A stretch of 64,000 nt of DNA, taken from Lactiplantibacillus dongliensis. GTDB taxonomy: Bacteria; Bacillota; Bacilli; Lactobacillales; Lactobacillaceae. Location: NCBI RefSeq assembly GCF_005405105.1, contig NZ_BJDK01000013.1, positions 1 to 64,000 on the forward strand. Direction: 5' to 3'. The position numbers and the translations under genes were made by a program. The notes beneath the pieces were generated by a model. That model was not told the DNA's origin and ran no database searches. It worked only from the letters and a program-made list of their open reading frames with translations. Shown here one piece after another: positions 1 to 10,063 of the stretch. Positions within the stretch are counted from its first letter, which is position 1; each line of letters begins with the position of its first letter.

Positions 1-30
1 AAAATCGAAATTAAATTTACTCATAAATGA

Positions 31-70
31 AACCCCCAAAATTGGATTTTTCTGTCCAACCTTGGGGGTT
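31..70. repeat. Intergenic inverted repeat (hairpin)
   Basis: Arms AACCCCCAA and TTGGGGGTT enclose a second inner pair TTGGA/TCCAA around a short T-rich loop, giving a near-perfect hairpin of about 14 bp. Neither strand has a strong T run directly after it, so it is only a possible bidirectional terminator or an mRNA-end structure for a gene outside the window. Nothing else is seen between this hairpin and the terminator at 237-264. Confidence 0.5.
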
Positions 71-236
71 CACTTTATCATCAGGTCTTTTTTGCAGTCA
101 TCGGCTAATTTAGTGACGACCGATTTAAGCTTTATTTAACTTTTACTTTATACTATCAATGATAAACAATCCTATATCATTCATTTCTGATAAGAACATT
201 CATTAATGATCACAGCTTGACGGTTAAAGTCCAAAG

Positions 237-264
237 AAAAAAGTCTGGAAATAATTCCAGACTT
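237..264 (-). terminator. Intrinsic terminator after the S41 protease gene
   Basis: Read on the minus strand, AAGTCTGGAA pairs with TTCCAGACTT around a TTAT loop and is followed by TTTTC. It lies immediately downstream of the protease stop codon and ends the yozE/S41 side of the gene run. Confidence 0.85.
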
Positions 265-274
265 TTCACTAGCT

Positions 275-1771
275 TTATTTAGACATCAGTTTCATCGCAG
301 CATTATAAGCCCGATCATGATCACTAATCTTCTGTGCTAATTGCACTTCCAACTTAGTCAATGTCTTTTTATCAACTTTACCCGTAACAGTCAATTTGGC
401 TTTCTTCTGATAATGCTTCAGCGCTTGGGTCGTTGAGGCCCCAAAGTACCCATTCGCACGACCTTTAAAGTCACCCATGGCCTTAAGATATTGTTGCAAT
501 GTCTTGATATTATCGTTGACCTGACCTGCTTGTAAATCACTGACTTTACTCAAGACCGTCAAGCTGGCGTAACTTGGTTCATTGGCTTTGACAGTCGGAG
601 TCAAACCTTTCTTGTTGATCCACGTCCCATTTGGCGTCAACCATTTGGCAACGGTGATCTTCATTTCGGTCTTATCACTAAAAGTTGAGACGGTTTGAAC
701 GGTCCCTTTACCATAAGATTGTGACCCAACTAACTTCACGCCTGCCGACTGATGCAAGGCTGCCGAGAAGATTTCAGCGGCGGAAGCACTCCCACCATCA
801 ATTAAGACTGTGGTTGGCTTGGTTTCTTTATAACCGCCATCGTACTTCTTACCTGCGACATACTTTTCAGCTTGACCGTCGCGTGCTTGCACTTGCATAA
901 TGGTCTTGCCATTTTTCAAGAACATCGAGGCCATCTTCAACGCCGCCGTCATTAAGCCGCCCGGATTACCGCGCATGTCAATAACGAGTTTCTTGGCGCC
1001 CTTTTTATCCAAGGCTTTTAACGCGGTCTTGAATTCTTTAGCAGTGTTGGTTGAGAACGTCGAAACGGTGATATACCCAATCTTCTTTTTCCCGCCGACT
1101 AACTTGTAATCGACCGTCGTGACTGGAATCTTAGCCCGCTTCAAGCTAACCGTAAAGGGCTTGCCAGCCCGTTCAACAGTTAATTTCACCGTCGTGCCAA
1201 CCTTACCACGCATCAAGTTAACGGCCTGCGTCAAGGTCTTACCAGCAATCGACTTACCATTGACTTTTTTGATAATGTCTTTTGGTTTTAAGCCCACTTT
1301 TTTCGCTGGGGTCCCCGCAATTGGTGAAATAATCTGGATATAGCTCCCAGACTTTTGAACTTGCGCACCAATCCCTGAGAAAGAGCTGTCGATCGTATCA
1401 TTCAAGCTTTCGGTTTCACTCTTATCCATATATTCGGAGAACTTATCACCGAGGGAATTGACCATCCCATTAATCGCCCCATTTGCCAGCTTATTTTCAT
1501 TAACCGGCTGATAATAGTTCTGACTAATCGTGGCGTACACCGATTGAATCTTTTTCATGGCGGTACTGGTCTGTTGCATATTAGCTAGCTGTTGGTTCAC
1601 CGAACGACCGATGAGCCAATAGGTCCCACCAATCCCGATACCTAACGCCACCACGATTGAAATAATATACGTCCATAAACCCACGCGTCGTTTCGGGCGC
1701 TTGGCTTTTGACTTTAAATGTGGATTAACCGGCTGTTGCTCTGGAGCGGTTTCCTTTGTTTCTTTGGCCAT
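275..1771 (-). CDS. S41 family C-terminal processing protease with PDZ and peptidoglycan-binding domains
   Basis: A CtpA/CtpB-type serine protease anchored in the membrane with its catalytic part outside the cell. The 498-residue protein has a short basic cytoplasmic tail, one membrane segment (about 32-54), a PDZ domain (about 115-210) and the S41 core. The core carries the Ser region GGSASAAEIF and the Lys region SYGKGTVQ, the expected Ser-Lys dyad. A C-terminal peptidoglycan-binding repeat (about 415-480, NDNIKTLQQYL onward) follows. The start is an ATG behind an AGAGG ribosome binding site. Family members trim secreted or membrane proteins; the substrate here cannot be inferred. It lies just downstream of yozE-like and ypmS/ypmR-like genes. 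Confidence 0.93.
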   Translation of the reverse strand: MAKETKETAPEQQPVNPHLKSKAKRPKRRVGLWTYIISIVVALGIGIGGTYWLIGRSVNQQLANMQQTSTAMKKIQSVYATISQNYYQPVNENKLANGAINGMVNSLGDKFSEYMDKSETESLNDTIDSSFSGIGAQVQKSGSYIQIISPIAGTPAKKVGLKPKDIIKKVNGKSIAGKTLTQAVNLMRGKVGTTVKLTVERAGKPFTVSLKRAKIPVTTVDYKLVGGKKKIGYITVSTFSTNTAKEFKTALKALDKKGAKKLVIDMRGNPGGLMTAALKMASMFLKNGKTIMQVQARDGQAEKYVAGKKYDGGYKETKPTTVLIDGGSASAAEIFSAALHQSAGVKLVGSQSYGKGTVQTVSTFSDKTEMKITVAKWLTPNGTWINKKGLTPTVKANEPSYASLTVLSKVSDLQAGQVNDNIKTLQQYLKAMGDFKGRANGYFGASTTQALKHYQKKAKLTVTGKVDKKTLTKLEVQLAQKISDHDRAYNAAMKLMSK

Positions 1772-1802
1772 CCCAAAAATCCTCTTTCCTGACTAAATTA
1801 GC

Positions 1803-2024
1803 CTAAGCTTCACTTGCTAAATAGGCCTGCCAAGCGTCATCAAATATGGTCATTGATGGTAAATAGCCGGCATTTAATTCTAAATATTGTGAGACTTCAT
1901 GGAAATCTTGACTCTGCTTAGGAAACGATTGGTCAAAAAACGCGTTATTCGCGAATTCAGCCACGGCTTCGGTGCTGTCAGGATTTCGTTGGGTCATCAA
2001 ATACTGATAAAACGTTCTGTGCAT
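1803..2024 (-). CDS. YozE family (UPF0346) small protein
   Basis: A 73-residue protein beginning [15 protein letters not shown], close in length and sequence pattern to Bacillus YozE, a SAM-like helical fold of unknown function. A GTG four codons upstream is in frame, but GAGGTG sits four bases before the internal ATG, so the ATG is preferred. It directly follows the YpmS-like gene and precedes the S41 protease, so all are probably cotranscribed. Confidence 0.85.
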   Translation of the reverse strand: MHRTFYQYLMTQRNPDSTEAVAEFANNAFFDQSFPKQSQDFHEVSQYLELNAGYLPSMTIFDDAWQAYLASEA

Positions 2025-2038
2025 GGTGCACCTCACTC

Positions 2039-2674
2039 TTAGTTGCGTTTAGGAATATGCATTTCAAAATTGAATTGATTGCCAGCTAGGTCCAGCTTAT
2101 CCACGCTGTAGCGAACATCATGCTTGCCAACTAATTTATTCAAATACAAATCAATCGTCTTGTGCTTGGCGCTCAATTTGACCCACTTAGGAATCTTATA
2201 GTTATTATTAATGTAATTAATGACGAAACTAATCGGAATCGACATCGTCCCAACGGACAGCTTAGTCGCTTTCAACGAGATATTCCCGTTACTAATCACA
2301 CTCGGCTGCATCGTGATCACAAATGACACGTTTTGACCAAGCACTTTGGTCGTCCCCAGCAAGTACGCCGCATCTGATCGAACCACAAAGCGGTACTTCA
2401 ATTCCTGACCCTTTTGAAAATCAGTCAGATAATAAGCCGCCAACGCATTTAACTGCTGGCGATTCATCTTAATCGGCACACTCGCGGCATCGTTACCACT
2501 CGCCGTATTGACGGTTTGAGTCTCGCTTGGCGACCGCAAAATTTGTGTCCCCATGTAAGCCCCCAAACCCAGAATAAGCGCAATCAAGATGATGGCGACC
2601 CATTTCCAGAGATTAACTGGGCCGTTCGGCTGTTTGGGCTGCGTGTCCTTAGTTTTTCGTTGTGCTTCACGCAT
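2039..2674 (-). CDS. YpmS family (DUF2140) membrane-anchored protein
   Basis: A 211-residue protein with a cytoplasmic basic N-terminus, one transmembrane helix (about 24-47) and an extracytoplasmic domain of the DUF2140/YpmS type. In Bacillus and Lactobacillus it accompanies the YpmR hydrolase, as here (ypmR ends 14 bases upstream). The biochemical role is unknown. The start has AAAGGGGGA a few bases upstream. Confidence 0.85.
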   Translation of the reverse strand: MREAQRKTKDTQPKQPNGPVNLWKWVAIILIALILGLGAYMGTQILRSPSETQTVNTASGNDAASVPIKMNRQQLNALAAYYLTDFQKGQELKYRFVVRSDAAYLLGTTKVLGQNVSFVITMQPSVISNGNISLKATKLSVGTMSIPISFVINYINNNYKIPKWVKLSAKHKTIDLYLNKLVGKHDVRYSVDKLDLAGNQFNFEMHIPKRN

Positions 2675-2688
2675 TTAGACGTCCCCCT

Positions 2689-3630
2689 TTACTTTTTCAA
2701 TAACCATGCCGGATGCGCCATCATCGTCTGATACAGCTTACTGGTAAAGACGTGATAGCCCCGCTTATTCGGATGGAAATTATCATTATTAGAAATCAAA
2801 TTATTGTCCTTAGACTCAGCCGCCACGGCCGCATTAATCTGCGTCGCATTGGTCAAGTTCGTTAAGGATGTGCTGTTAGACGCTTGCTTCAACTTGGCAA
2901 TCTCGGCGGCCGTCTTGTATTGACCATGTGACATCACGGTATTAATACTCATGAAGTAGGCCTTTTGATAGTGGTCAAGCGTCGTTTGCGTCTGCTCATT
3001 CCATTGCTGGACATAATCCGTAATCGCCGTCACATTTGGAAAGTTGACGTAGATTGGATTATAAATACTAAAGACAAATAGTGAGGCGTTGGGGTTTAAC
3101 TGCCGTAACCGATTAAATAATTTGGTTAACTTCGCGGCATACGTCGTTTGCGCCTTCGCCACCGTACTATTGTTTTTAGCCGTATTATTGGAAGTAATGG
3201 ACCCTTCCAAGGTTTGTAAGAGGTCATTGCCGCCAACGGTGACCGTTAAGACATCCGCCGCCGCAATTTGGTGTTGAAGCGTCGTCGATTTATTGACACG
3301 TGCTAAGATTTGGTCACTCCGATCACCAGATTTACCGGCGTTCGTCGTGGTGACGGTTAGATGCTGCTTACTAGTCAAAGTTTGTTTAATTTGACCAACA
3401 TAGCCGCCTTCCTTTTCGTCGCCAATACCTTCAGTTAGCGAATCGCCGACTGCCACTAACTTTAACCGTTTTTTGTGTGCAGTTTTAGCCGCTTTTTTGG
3501 AACTAGCCGTTTGGGTTGTTGAAGTCGTTGTCGAACTCGGGTGTAAGACATGGTTCAATCCCCAAAAAGCACCACCCGCAATCACCGCCACAATGAGCAC
3601 TACTTTCAGTGCTTCCCAGAGTTTATGCAT
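2689..3630 (-). CDS. SGNH/GDSL-type esterase, YpmR-like, membrane anchored
   Basis: A 313-residue protein with an N-terminal membrane segment (about 9-27), a Ser/Thr-rich linker and an SGNH hydrolase domain. Block I is VAVGDSLTEG with the nucleophile at Ser64, block III is GGND at 133-136, and the C-terminal block is NFHPNKRGY with His near 286. This predicts an extracytoplasmic esterase or lipase acting on an unknown acyl ester. It is first in the run ypmR-ypmS-yozE-S41 protease, separated from degV by a terminator. Confidence 0.88.
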   Translation of the reverse strand: MHKLWEALKVVLIVAVIAGGAFWGLNHVLHPSSTTTSTTQTASSKKAAKTAHKKRLKLVAVGDSLTEGIGDEKEGGYVGQIKQTLTSKQHLTVTTTNAGKSGDRSDQILARVNKSTTLQHQIAAADVLTVTVGGNDLLQTLEGSITSNNTAKNNSTVAKAQTTYAAKLTKLFNRLRQLNPNASLFVFSIYNPIYVNFPNVTAITDYVQQWNEQTQTTLDHYQKAYFMSINTVMSHGQYKTAAEIAKLKQASNSTSLTNLTNATQINAAVAAESKDNNLISNNDNFHPNKRGYHVFTSKLYQTMMAHPAWLLKK

Positions 3631-3683
3631 GTGCGTTCAGCACCTTTCTTTTTTTACTGATCCTATCGATTCAACCGCAATAA

Positions 3684-3717
3684 GAAAAAGGGGCGGTCGC
3701 AACCGCGCCCTGCCCCT
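3684..3717 (-). terminator. Intrinsic terminator after degV
   Basis: On the minus strand a GC-rich hairpin with arms GGGGC...GCCCC and an inner CGGT/ACCG stem is followed by TTTTTC. It begins four bases after the degV stop codon. Confidence 0.8.
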
Positions 3718-3722
3718 CCACT

Positions 3723-4574
3723 TTAAGCTTGTGCTTGCGTATGATATTCAACCGCAAACGCCCCGGGACCACCGTGCGTTGCAATAATCGGCACCGTTGG
3801 CTGGACACTAACTTTCAAGCTTGGTAATGCTGCTTGTAAGCGCTGTTTGTAGCCTTCGACCCGTTCGGTGGCACCCACGTGTGAAATAGCCACTTCAACC
3901 ACATTCGGCGTTTGGATAATATCTTCAATCACTTTATCAAAGAATTTATTAATGGCTTTGACGCCGCGACCTTTCATCTTCACATCTAAAGACCCGTCGT
4001 CAACTTCCAGCGCAATCTTGACGTTTAACAATGTACTGATAGCGCCAGTCAATCGACTGATACGGCCACCGGCAACTAAATTATTTAAGGTCATAACGCC
4101 CATAAATAAGTTGGTATGTGCCTGAGTCGCATGCACTTGGTCAATCACGGCTTGCTTATCAGCACCCGCTTGCGCCAGTTTAGCGGCCGCGACCACTTGA
4201 AAGGCCATCGCCCGATCAGTCGTCCGGGCATCAATTACAGTTACATCAGTCTTCGTAATCGAAGCCGCTTGTTCCGCCGTATGCACCGTACCAGAAATAG
4301 CTTCCAGCATATTGATGCAGACCACGCTAGCCCCATCCGCACCAAGCTTATCAAAAGTTTCGATAAACGTACCTAGTGCCGGTTGGCTGGTCTTGGGTAA
4401 TGATTTCGCGGTACCCATCTTTTCAATGAATTCTTCCCGCGTAATTGTTTCATCTTCAATATAAATTGTGCCATCGATCATGACGGACAACGGAATCACG
4501 GTAATATCGTATTTTTGAACCTCGGCGTCCGTTAAATTTGCCGAAGAATCGGTCACAATCTTGATTTTCGTCAT
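3723..4574 (-). CDS. DegV family fatty-acid-binding protein
   Basis: A 283-residue DegV (FakB-type) protein beginning MTKIKIVTDSSANLTDAEV, with the typical N-terminal TDSSANL ligand-contact motif and the SHVGATERVE region late in the protein. FakB proteins hand bound fatty acids to FakA kinase for phosphorylation; no fakA is adjacent. An in-frame TTG 13 codons upstream exists, but the family start pattern fits the ATG chosen. It is monocistronic: a promoter-like site lies upstream and a terminator downstream. Confidence 0.9.
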   Translation of the reverse strand: MTKIKIVTDSSANLTDAEVQKYDITVIPLSVMIDGTIYIEDETITREEFIEKMGTAKSLPKTSQPALGTFIETFDKLGADGASVVCINMLEAISGTVHTAEQAASITKTDVTVIDARTTDRAMAFQVVAAAKLAQAGADKQAVIDQVHATQAHTNLFMGVMTLNNLVAGGRISRLTGAISTLLNVKIALEVDDGSLDVKMKGRGVKAINKFFDKVIEDIIQTPNVVEVAISHVGATERVEGYKQRLQAALPSLKVSVQPTVPIIATHGGPGAFAVEYHTQAQA

Positions 4575-4638
4575 ACTTTGCCACGCTTTCTTAGTCTTGT
4601 AAGAATTAGCCAATCCTCACAATAAAATTAATGCTCTT

Positions 4639-4647
4639 AGTATAGCA
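4639..4647 (-). promoter_or_regulatory. Extended -10 promoter for degV
   Basis: On the minus strand TGCTATACT forms an extended -10 element in the short gap between dfrA and degV. No good -35 hexamer is visible. Confidence 0.5.
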
Positions 4648-4663
4648 GAAAAACCGCTTAGTT

Positions 4664-5170
4664 TCACGATTTGCCGTTGATTTTACGACGACTAAAATCA
4701 TCAAACTGATATTCTAAGGTGTTTTTGGCATCGCGCACCCCAAGCTCGTGATGGGTCAGCTGCCACTGATCATAATCAATCGCTGGCATCCAAGTATCAC
4801 CCGTAAAGTCACCCGTAATGAGGGTCCGATACAAATAATCGGCGTGGGGCAAGACTGCCTCAAAAACAGTTGCCCCGCCAATTACGAAGATGACCTCATC
4901 AGGATGGGCCGCCTGTAACGCCCAGAGTGCCTCCAGGTTAGGTAACTGTTGAACCCCGGCCGGTAAGTCTAGGGCTTGCCGTGACAAGACCACATTTTGC
5001 CGATGCGGTAGCGGCCTTGGGAATCCAGCAAACGTTTTACGCCCCATCACAATCGTGTGATTCAAGGTCAGTCGTTTAAACCGTTTTAGGTCGGCTGACA
5101 AGTGCCACGGTAACTGGCCATTAGCGCCGATTAAGCCGTGCTGATCTTGGGCCCAGATTAATGCAATCAT
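4664..5170 (-). CDS. dfrA: Dihydrofolate reductase
   Basis: A 168-residue DHFR (usual length about 160) reducing dihydrofolate to tetrahydrofolate with NADPH. Visible motifs are the N-terminal IALIWAQDQHGLIG, the active-site segment LPWHLSADLKRF with the acidic residue, the cofactor segment VMGRKTF, and FVIGGATVFEAVLP. It starts 9 bases after thyA ends. Coupling with thyA makes sense because thymidylate synthase produces the dihydrofolate that DHFR recycles. Confidence 0.97.
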   Translation of the reverse strand: MIALIWAQDQHGLIGANGQLPWHLSADLKRFKRLTLNHTIVMGRKTFAGFPRPLPHRQNVVLSRQALDLPAGVQQLPNLEALWALQAAHPDEVIFVIGGATVFEAVLPHADYLYRTLITGDFTGDTWMPAIDYDQWQLTHHELGVRDAKNTLEYQFDDFSRRKINGKS

Positions 5171-5179
5171 CGTTGCCTC

Positions 5180-6130
5180 CTAAATTGCGACTGGTGCTTT
5201 GATCGCTGGTGCTGGATCATAGCCGGTCAACTGAATGTCACTCATTTGCGTATCGAATAAATCAGCTGGCCGATCACTCAAAACTAATTGTGGCGCCGCT
5301 TTCGGCTGCCGTGTTAACTGTTCTTTGACTTGGTCAAGATGATTCGTATAGATATGCGCATCGCCCAACGTGTGAACAAATTCACCAACTTGTAAACCGG
5401 TCGCTTTCGCCACTAGATGCGTCAATAACGCATAACTGGCAATATTAAACGGCACCCCTAAGAAGACATCACCTGAACGTTGATATAATTGGCAACTCAG
5501 CTTACCATCCGCCACATAAAACTGAAATAACGTGTGGCAAGGTGGCAACGCCATACTCGGGACATCTTCTGGGTTCCAAGCTGAAACGATCAACCGCCGC
5601 GAATCAGGATGTTGCTTAATCATCGCAACCACATTAGCAATTTGATCAATCGCCTGACCGTTACGCGTCTGCCAATGCCGCCATTGCGCACCATAGACAT
5701 CCCCTAAATTACCGAACTTAGCAGCAAAAGCATCATCAGTTAAGATTTGATCATCAAACGCCTGCATCTGTGCTTGATAGACCGGCTTAAAAGCCGGATC
5801 ATCCAAGCGCCGATGTTCAAAGTTCGTCATATCAGGGCCCGTATAGGCATCGCTGGTGACCCAATTCTTAAAGGCCCATTCATCCCAGATATGGTTGTGG
5901 TGCTGCAAGAGGTATTGAATATTCGTGTCGCCATGCAAAAACCACAATAATTCACTTTTAATTAAGCCAAACGGAACTTTTTTAGTCGTCAATAATGGAA
6001 AACCCTGGCTTAAATCAAACCGCATCTGGTAGCCAAAAAGACTATAGGTTCCGGTCCCAGTGCGATCATCTTTGTAAGTCCCGTGATCTAAAATATCACG
6101 CGCTAATTGTAAGTAAGCATCTTCTAACAT
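5180..6130 (-). CDS. thyA: Thymidylate synthase
   Basis: It methylates dUMP to dTMP using methylene-tetrahydrofolate. The 316-residue product has the length of the classical L. casei enzyme. The catalytic cysteine lies in [12 protein letters not shown] (around residue 198), and the folate/nucleotide motifs [13 protein letters not shown] and [15 protein letters not shown] are intact. The reading frame extends nine codons further up, but AAAGGA lies eight bases before the ATG used here ([13 protein letters not shown]), matching family N-termini. It is the first gene of the thyA-dfrA pair, 13 bases after the ABC-F gene. Confidence 0.97.
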   Translation of the reverse strand: MLEDAYLQLARDILDHGTYKDDRTGTGTYSLFGYQMRFDLSQGFPLLTTKKVPFGLIKSELLWFLHGDTNIQYLLQHHNHIWDEWAFKNWVTSDAYTGPDMTNFEHRRLDDPAFKPVYQAQMQAFDDQILTDDAFAAKFGNLGDVYGAQWRHWQTRNGQAIDQIANVVAMIKQHPDSRRLIVSAWNPEDVPSMALPPCHTLFQFYVADGKLSCQLYQRSGDVFLGVPFNIASYALLTHLVAKATGLQVGEFVHTLGDAHIYTNHLDQVKEQLTRQPKAAPQLVLSDRPADLFDTQMSDIQLTGYDPAPAIKAPVAI

Positions 6131-6143
6131 GCGTGTCATCCTT

Positions 6144-8039
6144 TCAGGCCTCCGCAAATTGGCTTAAATAATCCCAGCGGTCCATTTTCTCATCAATCGA
6201 CGTTTCCGTCGCCGTGAGGTCTTTTTGTAGATCAGCTAACTTGCCATAATCACTAGCATTGTCAGCCATGGCTTGTTCCACTTCACTCTTGTGCGCATCG
6301 AGTTTCTCAATAACGCCTTCGATTTTGTCGTACTCTAATTGTTCCGCGTAAGTCAGCTTCACTTTTTCTTTCGGATCAGCCGGCTTAGTTGCGGCCGCTT
6401 TTGGCGCGGTCTTCGCTTTGGTCGTCGCTGGTTTCTCGGCGACTTTTTGATCCTTTAAGTAACTCGAGAACCGCCCAGCATACCGTTCAATCTGGCCCTT
6501 ACCATCAAAGATCAAGAGTTTCGTCCCAACCTTATCAAGGAAATAGCGGTCATGAGAGACCGTAATGACCGTCCCAGCAAAATCAGCCAAATAACTTTCC
6601 AAAACAGTTAACGTACCGATATCTAAATCGTTCGTCGGTTCATCTAATAATAAGACGTTCGGCTGTTGCATTAAGAGTTTTAATAAATACAACCGCCGTT
6701 TTTCGCCACCCGATAGCTTTCGAATTAAAGTCCCATGCATCGAGCGGGGAAAGAGGAATTCTTCTAATAATTCCGTGACCGAAACATGCTCGCCTTGTTT
6801 ATTGACAACATTTTCACCAACTTCTTGCAAATAATTGATAATCCGCTTATCGCCTGGAATCGGTTCGGTCTGTTGCGTATAATAAGCCATTTTGACGGTT
6901 TCGCCGATGGTCACGGTACCGCTGTCAAGTGGGAGCCGTTCAGCAATTACGTTCAACAGGCTGGACTTACCAGCCCCATTCAACCCGGTGATACCGATAC
7001 GATCATGCGCCTGAATGAGCATCGAAAAGTCTTTTAAAATCGGTTGACCATCAAAGCTCAGACTCGCGTGTTTTAATTCAATGACTTTCTTACCTAAACG
7101 TTGCTGCCCCAGTGAAATATCCACATCATGGTCAACTTGCAAGGTATTTAAATTATCTTTTAAATCATTAAACCGATTAATCCGGCCTTGCTGTTTCGTA
7201 CTCCGGGCTGGCGCGCCAGCCCGCATCCATGCCAATTCTTTTTTATATAACTGTTGCTGCTTATGTTCAGCCGTGACATCGCGGGCAACCCGTTCGGCTT
7301 TGGCTTGCACATAGTCTTGATAGTTCCCCGTATATTTATACAGTTCCCCAAACGACAGCTCAAACATTTGATTGGCTACTTGGTCTAAGAAGTAGCGATC
7401 ATGGGTAACCACAATCAAGGCCCCTTTATAAGCTGCCAAATACGTTTCTAGCCATTCGATGGAATCAAAATCCAAATGGTTGGTCGGTTCATCCAACAAT
7501 AATAAGTCGGGCGACTGAATTAAAACTTGGGCTAACCCGACCCGTTTACGTTGACCACCCGATAACGTCTTCACGGTTTGGGTCAAATCGGTTAAATGCA
7601 GTTGCGTCAAAATTGTTTTGACATCACTTTCAGCATTCCAAGCGTCTTCTTGGTTCATCCGTGTTTCCGCGGCCATATATGCTTTTTCCGTTGCCGGATC
7701 TTCTGGTCGGTCAGCATAGTCCGCTAACGTTTGTTCATAGTGCCGAATGGTTTTAAAGACTTGCTGACTACCTGCCAAAACCGCATCTAACACGGTTAAC
7801 TCTTCGTTCAAGTCCGGCTGTTGGGTCAAATACCCGATTTCATAATTTTTAGGTTTCACGAGTTGACCGGCTTCAGGCGCCGTCACCCCCGCGAGGACAT
7901 CCAATAAATTCGTCTTTCCGGAACCATTGACGCCGATCACGCCAATCCGATCATGCTCATTCACGATAAACGAAATATCTTTGAATAACGTTTTCTCACC
8001 ATAAGTCCGGGTCAGATTTTCTGCTCTTAATGTTTGCAT
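6144..8039 (-). CDS. ABC-F family ATP-binding protein (Uup/YfmR-like)
   Basis: A soluble, twin-ATPase ABC-F protein of 631 residues without membrane segments. The Walker A motifs are [14 protein letters not shown] and [14 protein letters not shown], the signature motifs LSGGQRKRV and LSGGEKRRL, and the Walker B motifs [13 protein letters not shown] and [11 protein letters not shown]. The inter-domain linker and an acidic/basic coiled-coil C-terminus (about 545-631) resemble Uup/YfmR. ABC-F proteins act on ribosomes or, for Uup, have been linked to DNA transposition control. A translation role is more likely but is not shown by the sequence. It probably drives thyA-dfrA from its promoter. Confidence 0.93.
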   Translation of the reverse strand: MQTLRAENLTRTYGEKTLFKDISFIVNEHDRIGVIGVNGSGKTNLLDVLAGVTAPEAGQLVKPKNYEIGYLTQQPDLNEELTVLDAVLAGSQQVFKTIRHYEQTLADYADRPEDPATEKAYMAAETRMNQEDAWNAESDVKTILTQLHLTDLTQTVKTLSGGQRKRVGLAQVLIQSPDLLLLDEPTNHLDFDSIEWLETYLAAYKGALIVVTHDRYFLDQVANQMFELSFGELYKYTGNYQDYVQAKAERVARDVTAEHKQQQLYKKELAWMRAGAPARSTKQQGRINRFNDLKDNLNTLQVDHDVDISLGQQRLGKKVIELKHASLSFDGQPILKDFSMLIQAHDRIGITGLNGAGKSSLLNVIAERLPLDSGTVTIGETVKMAYYTQQTEPIPGDKRIINYLQEVGENVVNKQGEHVSVTELLEEFLFPRSMHGTLIRKLSGGEKRRLYLLKLLMQQPNVLLLDEPTNDLDIGTLTVLESYLADFAGTVITVSHDRYFLDKVGTKLLIFDGKGQIERYAGRFSSYLKDQKVAEKPATTKAKTAPKAAATKPADPKEKVKLTYAEQLEYDKIEGVIEKLDAHKSEVEQAMADNASDYGKLADLQKDLTATETSIDEKMDRWDYLSQFAEA

Positions 8040-8075
8040 ACCTTACTATCCACCCCTTAACTTCAATTACATTCT

Positions 8076-8104
8076 ATCTTAGCTAGAAATGCGTAAAAAC
8101 ACAA
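8076..8104 (-). promoter_or_regulatory. Sigma-A type promoter upstream of the ABC-F gene
   Basis: On the minus strand -35 TTGTGT, a 17-bp spacer and -10 TAAGAT lie about 35 bases before the start codon. Confidence 0.55.
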
Positions 8105-8126
8105 CTAGCAAACTTGGCTTCAATTT

Positions 8127-8229
8127 GCCAATGTTGGTTCGGCCAACGTTAACTTAAGCGGACGCTTGGTACTAGTTAAACTTGCTGTCTGCCGGTCAGT
8201 TTCTAAGATGCCGGTCCAACCAACATGGC
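8127..8229. repeat. Intergenic inverted repeat
   Basis: GCCAATGTTGGTT at 8127-8139 is matched by AACCAACATGGC at 8218-8229, an inverted repeat of about 12 bp with one bulged base, enclosing some 78 bases that contain smaller hairpins (GTTGG/CCAAC, AAGCG/CGCTT). The 8040-8335 gap otherwise holds only the ABC-F promoter and the upstream gene's terminator. Confidence 0.55.
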
Positions 8230-8280
8230 GACCTAATCCAACTAACCCCATTTAACCGTATTTAGATTATCACCAGCAAC

Positions 8281-8320
8281 AAAAACCACCCACCGGCGTT
8301 AACCGTTGAGTGGCTTTTTA
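8281..8320 (-). terminator. Intrinsic terminator after the 8336-8782 gene
   Basis: On the minus strand AAAAAGCCACTC pairs with GGGTGGTTTTT around an inner ACGG/CCG(G)T stem and runs into TTTTT. Confidence 0.75.
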
Positions 8321-8335
8321 AAGTTTCAGTTAATT

Positions 8336-8782
8336 TTACGCCCCATAGACGTCTAAGACTGTCCGATCGGTTTCAACAACTAAATGAAGTTTACCGTCTT
8401 TAGCAATTGAACTGGTTTGATAGATGTTATCAATCCCGTCCACGTCTTTAGGCTTGAATGGCAAGTAAACTTGTTCGCTGCCCCGTTCGTCACCAAACAA
8501 AATATCGAGCTTTTCAATATCTTGATAATGAGTGACCCGTTCAAACATCCCACTTGTCACGGAAGATAAGTAAGTTGTATCAGGGTCGACAGCATCCGCA
8601 TCTGGTTCAAATTCTGCTTTAAACGAGTGACAGGGATGAATCACCGTCATCTTGCCACCCTTGATGCGACCATAACTGGTGGTAACCCGGCCAATCCAAA
8701 GGTCTGAAATGTCTTGATGGTTCACAACCCAAGTATCGCCATTCCGAAAATAAAACTTTAACGCTTCTAGTGCTCTTTCCAT
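8336..8782 (-). CDS. Unrecognised protein (hypothetical)
   Basis: A 148-residue soluble, acidic protein that I do not assign to a family. It starts MERALEALKFYFRNGDTWVV and contains DISDLWIGRVTTSYGRI, suggesting alternating beta strands in the first half. The C-terminal half (LPFKPKDVDGIDNIYQ onward) also looks beta-rich. It has no signal peptide or membrane segment. The gene is monocistronic, with its own terminator, between cca and the ABC-F gene. Codon usage looks like its neighbours. Confidence 0.8.
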   Translation of the reverse strand: MERALEALKFYFRNGDTWVVNHQDISDLWIGRVTTSYGRIKGGKMTVIHPCHSFKAEFEPDADAVDPDTTYLSSVTSGMFERVTHYQDIEKLDILFGDERGSEQVYLPFKPKDVDGIDNIYQTSSIAKDGKLHLVVETDRTVLDVYGA

Positions 8783-8839
8783 TTGCGATCACCTCATTGA
8801 ATTAGTTTCAATATAATCGTAACAGATTTATAGAAAATA

Positions 8840-10063
8840 TCAATCGTTTTTTGTATCCGCTATCATACGTGCCAGATCAAGCAAATCAGCTGATTCATTC
8901 TTCACTTGACCTATGACCACCGCGTGCAAGAGTTGTGCTAAGATCTGTCCCATTTGCGGGCCTGGCGTCGTCAGCTGTTGCCGTAATAAGTCACCGCCAT
9001 TAATCGCCAGCTCATGCTTATCTTGGATCGGCAATGCAGCATAGGCCGCTGTTAGTTCTGCCTGTGGTTGCCCAAAGCCTAGCAAGTTAGCGACCGTATT
9101 AGCCGTTTTCAAGGCCGCTGCGCCCGCAGAAAACAATTCGCTAGGAGTTAGCTGACCACGTTGCTTAAGCGAGCTAACGACTAGCCACGCAGCACTCACA
9201 TGGTCAATCAAATCATTACTGGTCTTCCAAGCTTTCAACAAATGACGAATCGCGGCCTGATTAGGTAAATCCATTAACCAAGCGAGTAACGTCCACGTAC
9301 TTTCAATCGTTGGTAACTGCCAAGCTGGTAAGTCGATTAATCGTTGCAGCATCGCTTGTTGATCAGCCATCTGTGGCATATACCGGTACAGTGCCGTATC
9401 CAACAGTGCTTGCAAGCCACGCTGCGGTTGTTGGCCCATTAACAGCTTTTCCCATTCGACCCGCGTCCGTTCAACAGCAATCTTGGTTAACAAAGCTGCA
9501 TTGTCAGTAATGGCTTGCTGGGTCTGTGGCTCAATCGTAAAGTCTAATTGACTGGCAAAGCGTACCGCCCGCATCATCCGCAGCGCATCTTCATGAAAGC
9601 GATCCTCAGCGACCCCAACAGCCCGCAAAACACCGGCCTTTAAATCAGCCAAGCCATCAAACAAATCAATCACTTCACCGTTTGCCCGCATCGCCAACGC
9701 ATTAATCGTGAAGTCACGCCGCTTTAAATCTTCTTTTAACGACCGGACAAAGGTCACCTTATCGGGGCGCCGATAGTCTTGGTAGCCGGATTCCGTCCGA
9801 AAGGTCGTCGTTTCATAGCCCGTGCCGTGATCTAAAATCATCACGGTACCATGTTCAATGCCCGTATCGACCGTTCGTTTGAATAGCCCTTTGACCTCCG
9901 CCGGAAACGCACTCGTCGCGATATCGACATCGTGCAACGGTTTACCTAGGATCGTGTCCCGTACACCACCACCAACAAAGTAAGCCTCGTAACCAGCCGC
10001 TTCAATCGTCTCAATAATTGGTCTTGCCTGCTGAAAAGCCGTTGGTAATTGTGTCAAAATCAT
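8840..10063 (-). CDS. cca: CCA tRNA nucleotidyltransferase
   Basis: It adds or repairs the 3' CCA of tRNAs. The 407-residue class II enzyme shows the head-domain motif [11 protein letters not shown], the catalytic acidic pair in HDVDIATSA, the [10 protein letters not shown] motif, and the base-selecting [14 protein letters not shown] region. The start overlaps the dapB stop as ATGA, so translation is probably coupled. The dapB-cca pairing is a common Firmicutes arrangement. Confidence 0.96.
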   Translation of the reverse strand: MILTQLPTAFQQARPIIETIEAAGYEAYFVGGGVRDTILGKPLHDVDIATSAFPAEVKGLFKRTVDTGIEHGTVMILDHGTGYETTTFRTESGYQDYRRPDKVTFVRSLKEDLKRRDFTINALAMRANGEVIDLFDGLADLKAGVLRAVGVAEDRFHEDALRMMRAVRFASQLDFTIEPQTQQAITDNAALLTKIAVERTRVEWEKLLMGQQPQRGLQALLDTALYRYMPQMADQQAMLQRLIDLPAWQLPTIESTWTLLAWLMDLPNQAAIRHLLKAWKTSNDLIDHVSAAWLVVSSLKQRGQLTPSELFSAGAAALKTANTVANLLGFGQPQAELTAAYAALPIQDKHELAINGGDLLRQQLTTPGPQMGQILAQLLHAVVIGQVKNESADLLDLARMIADTKND

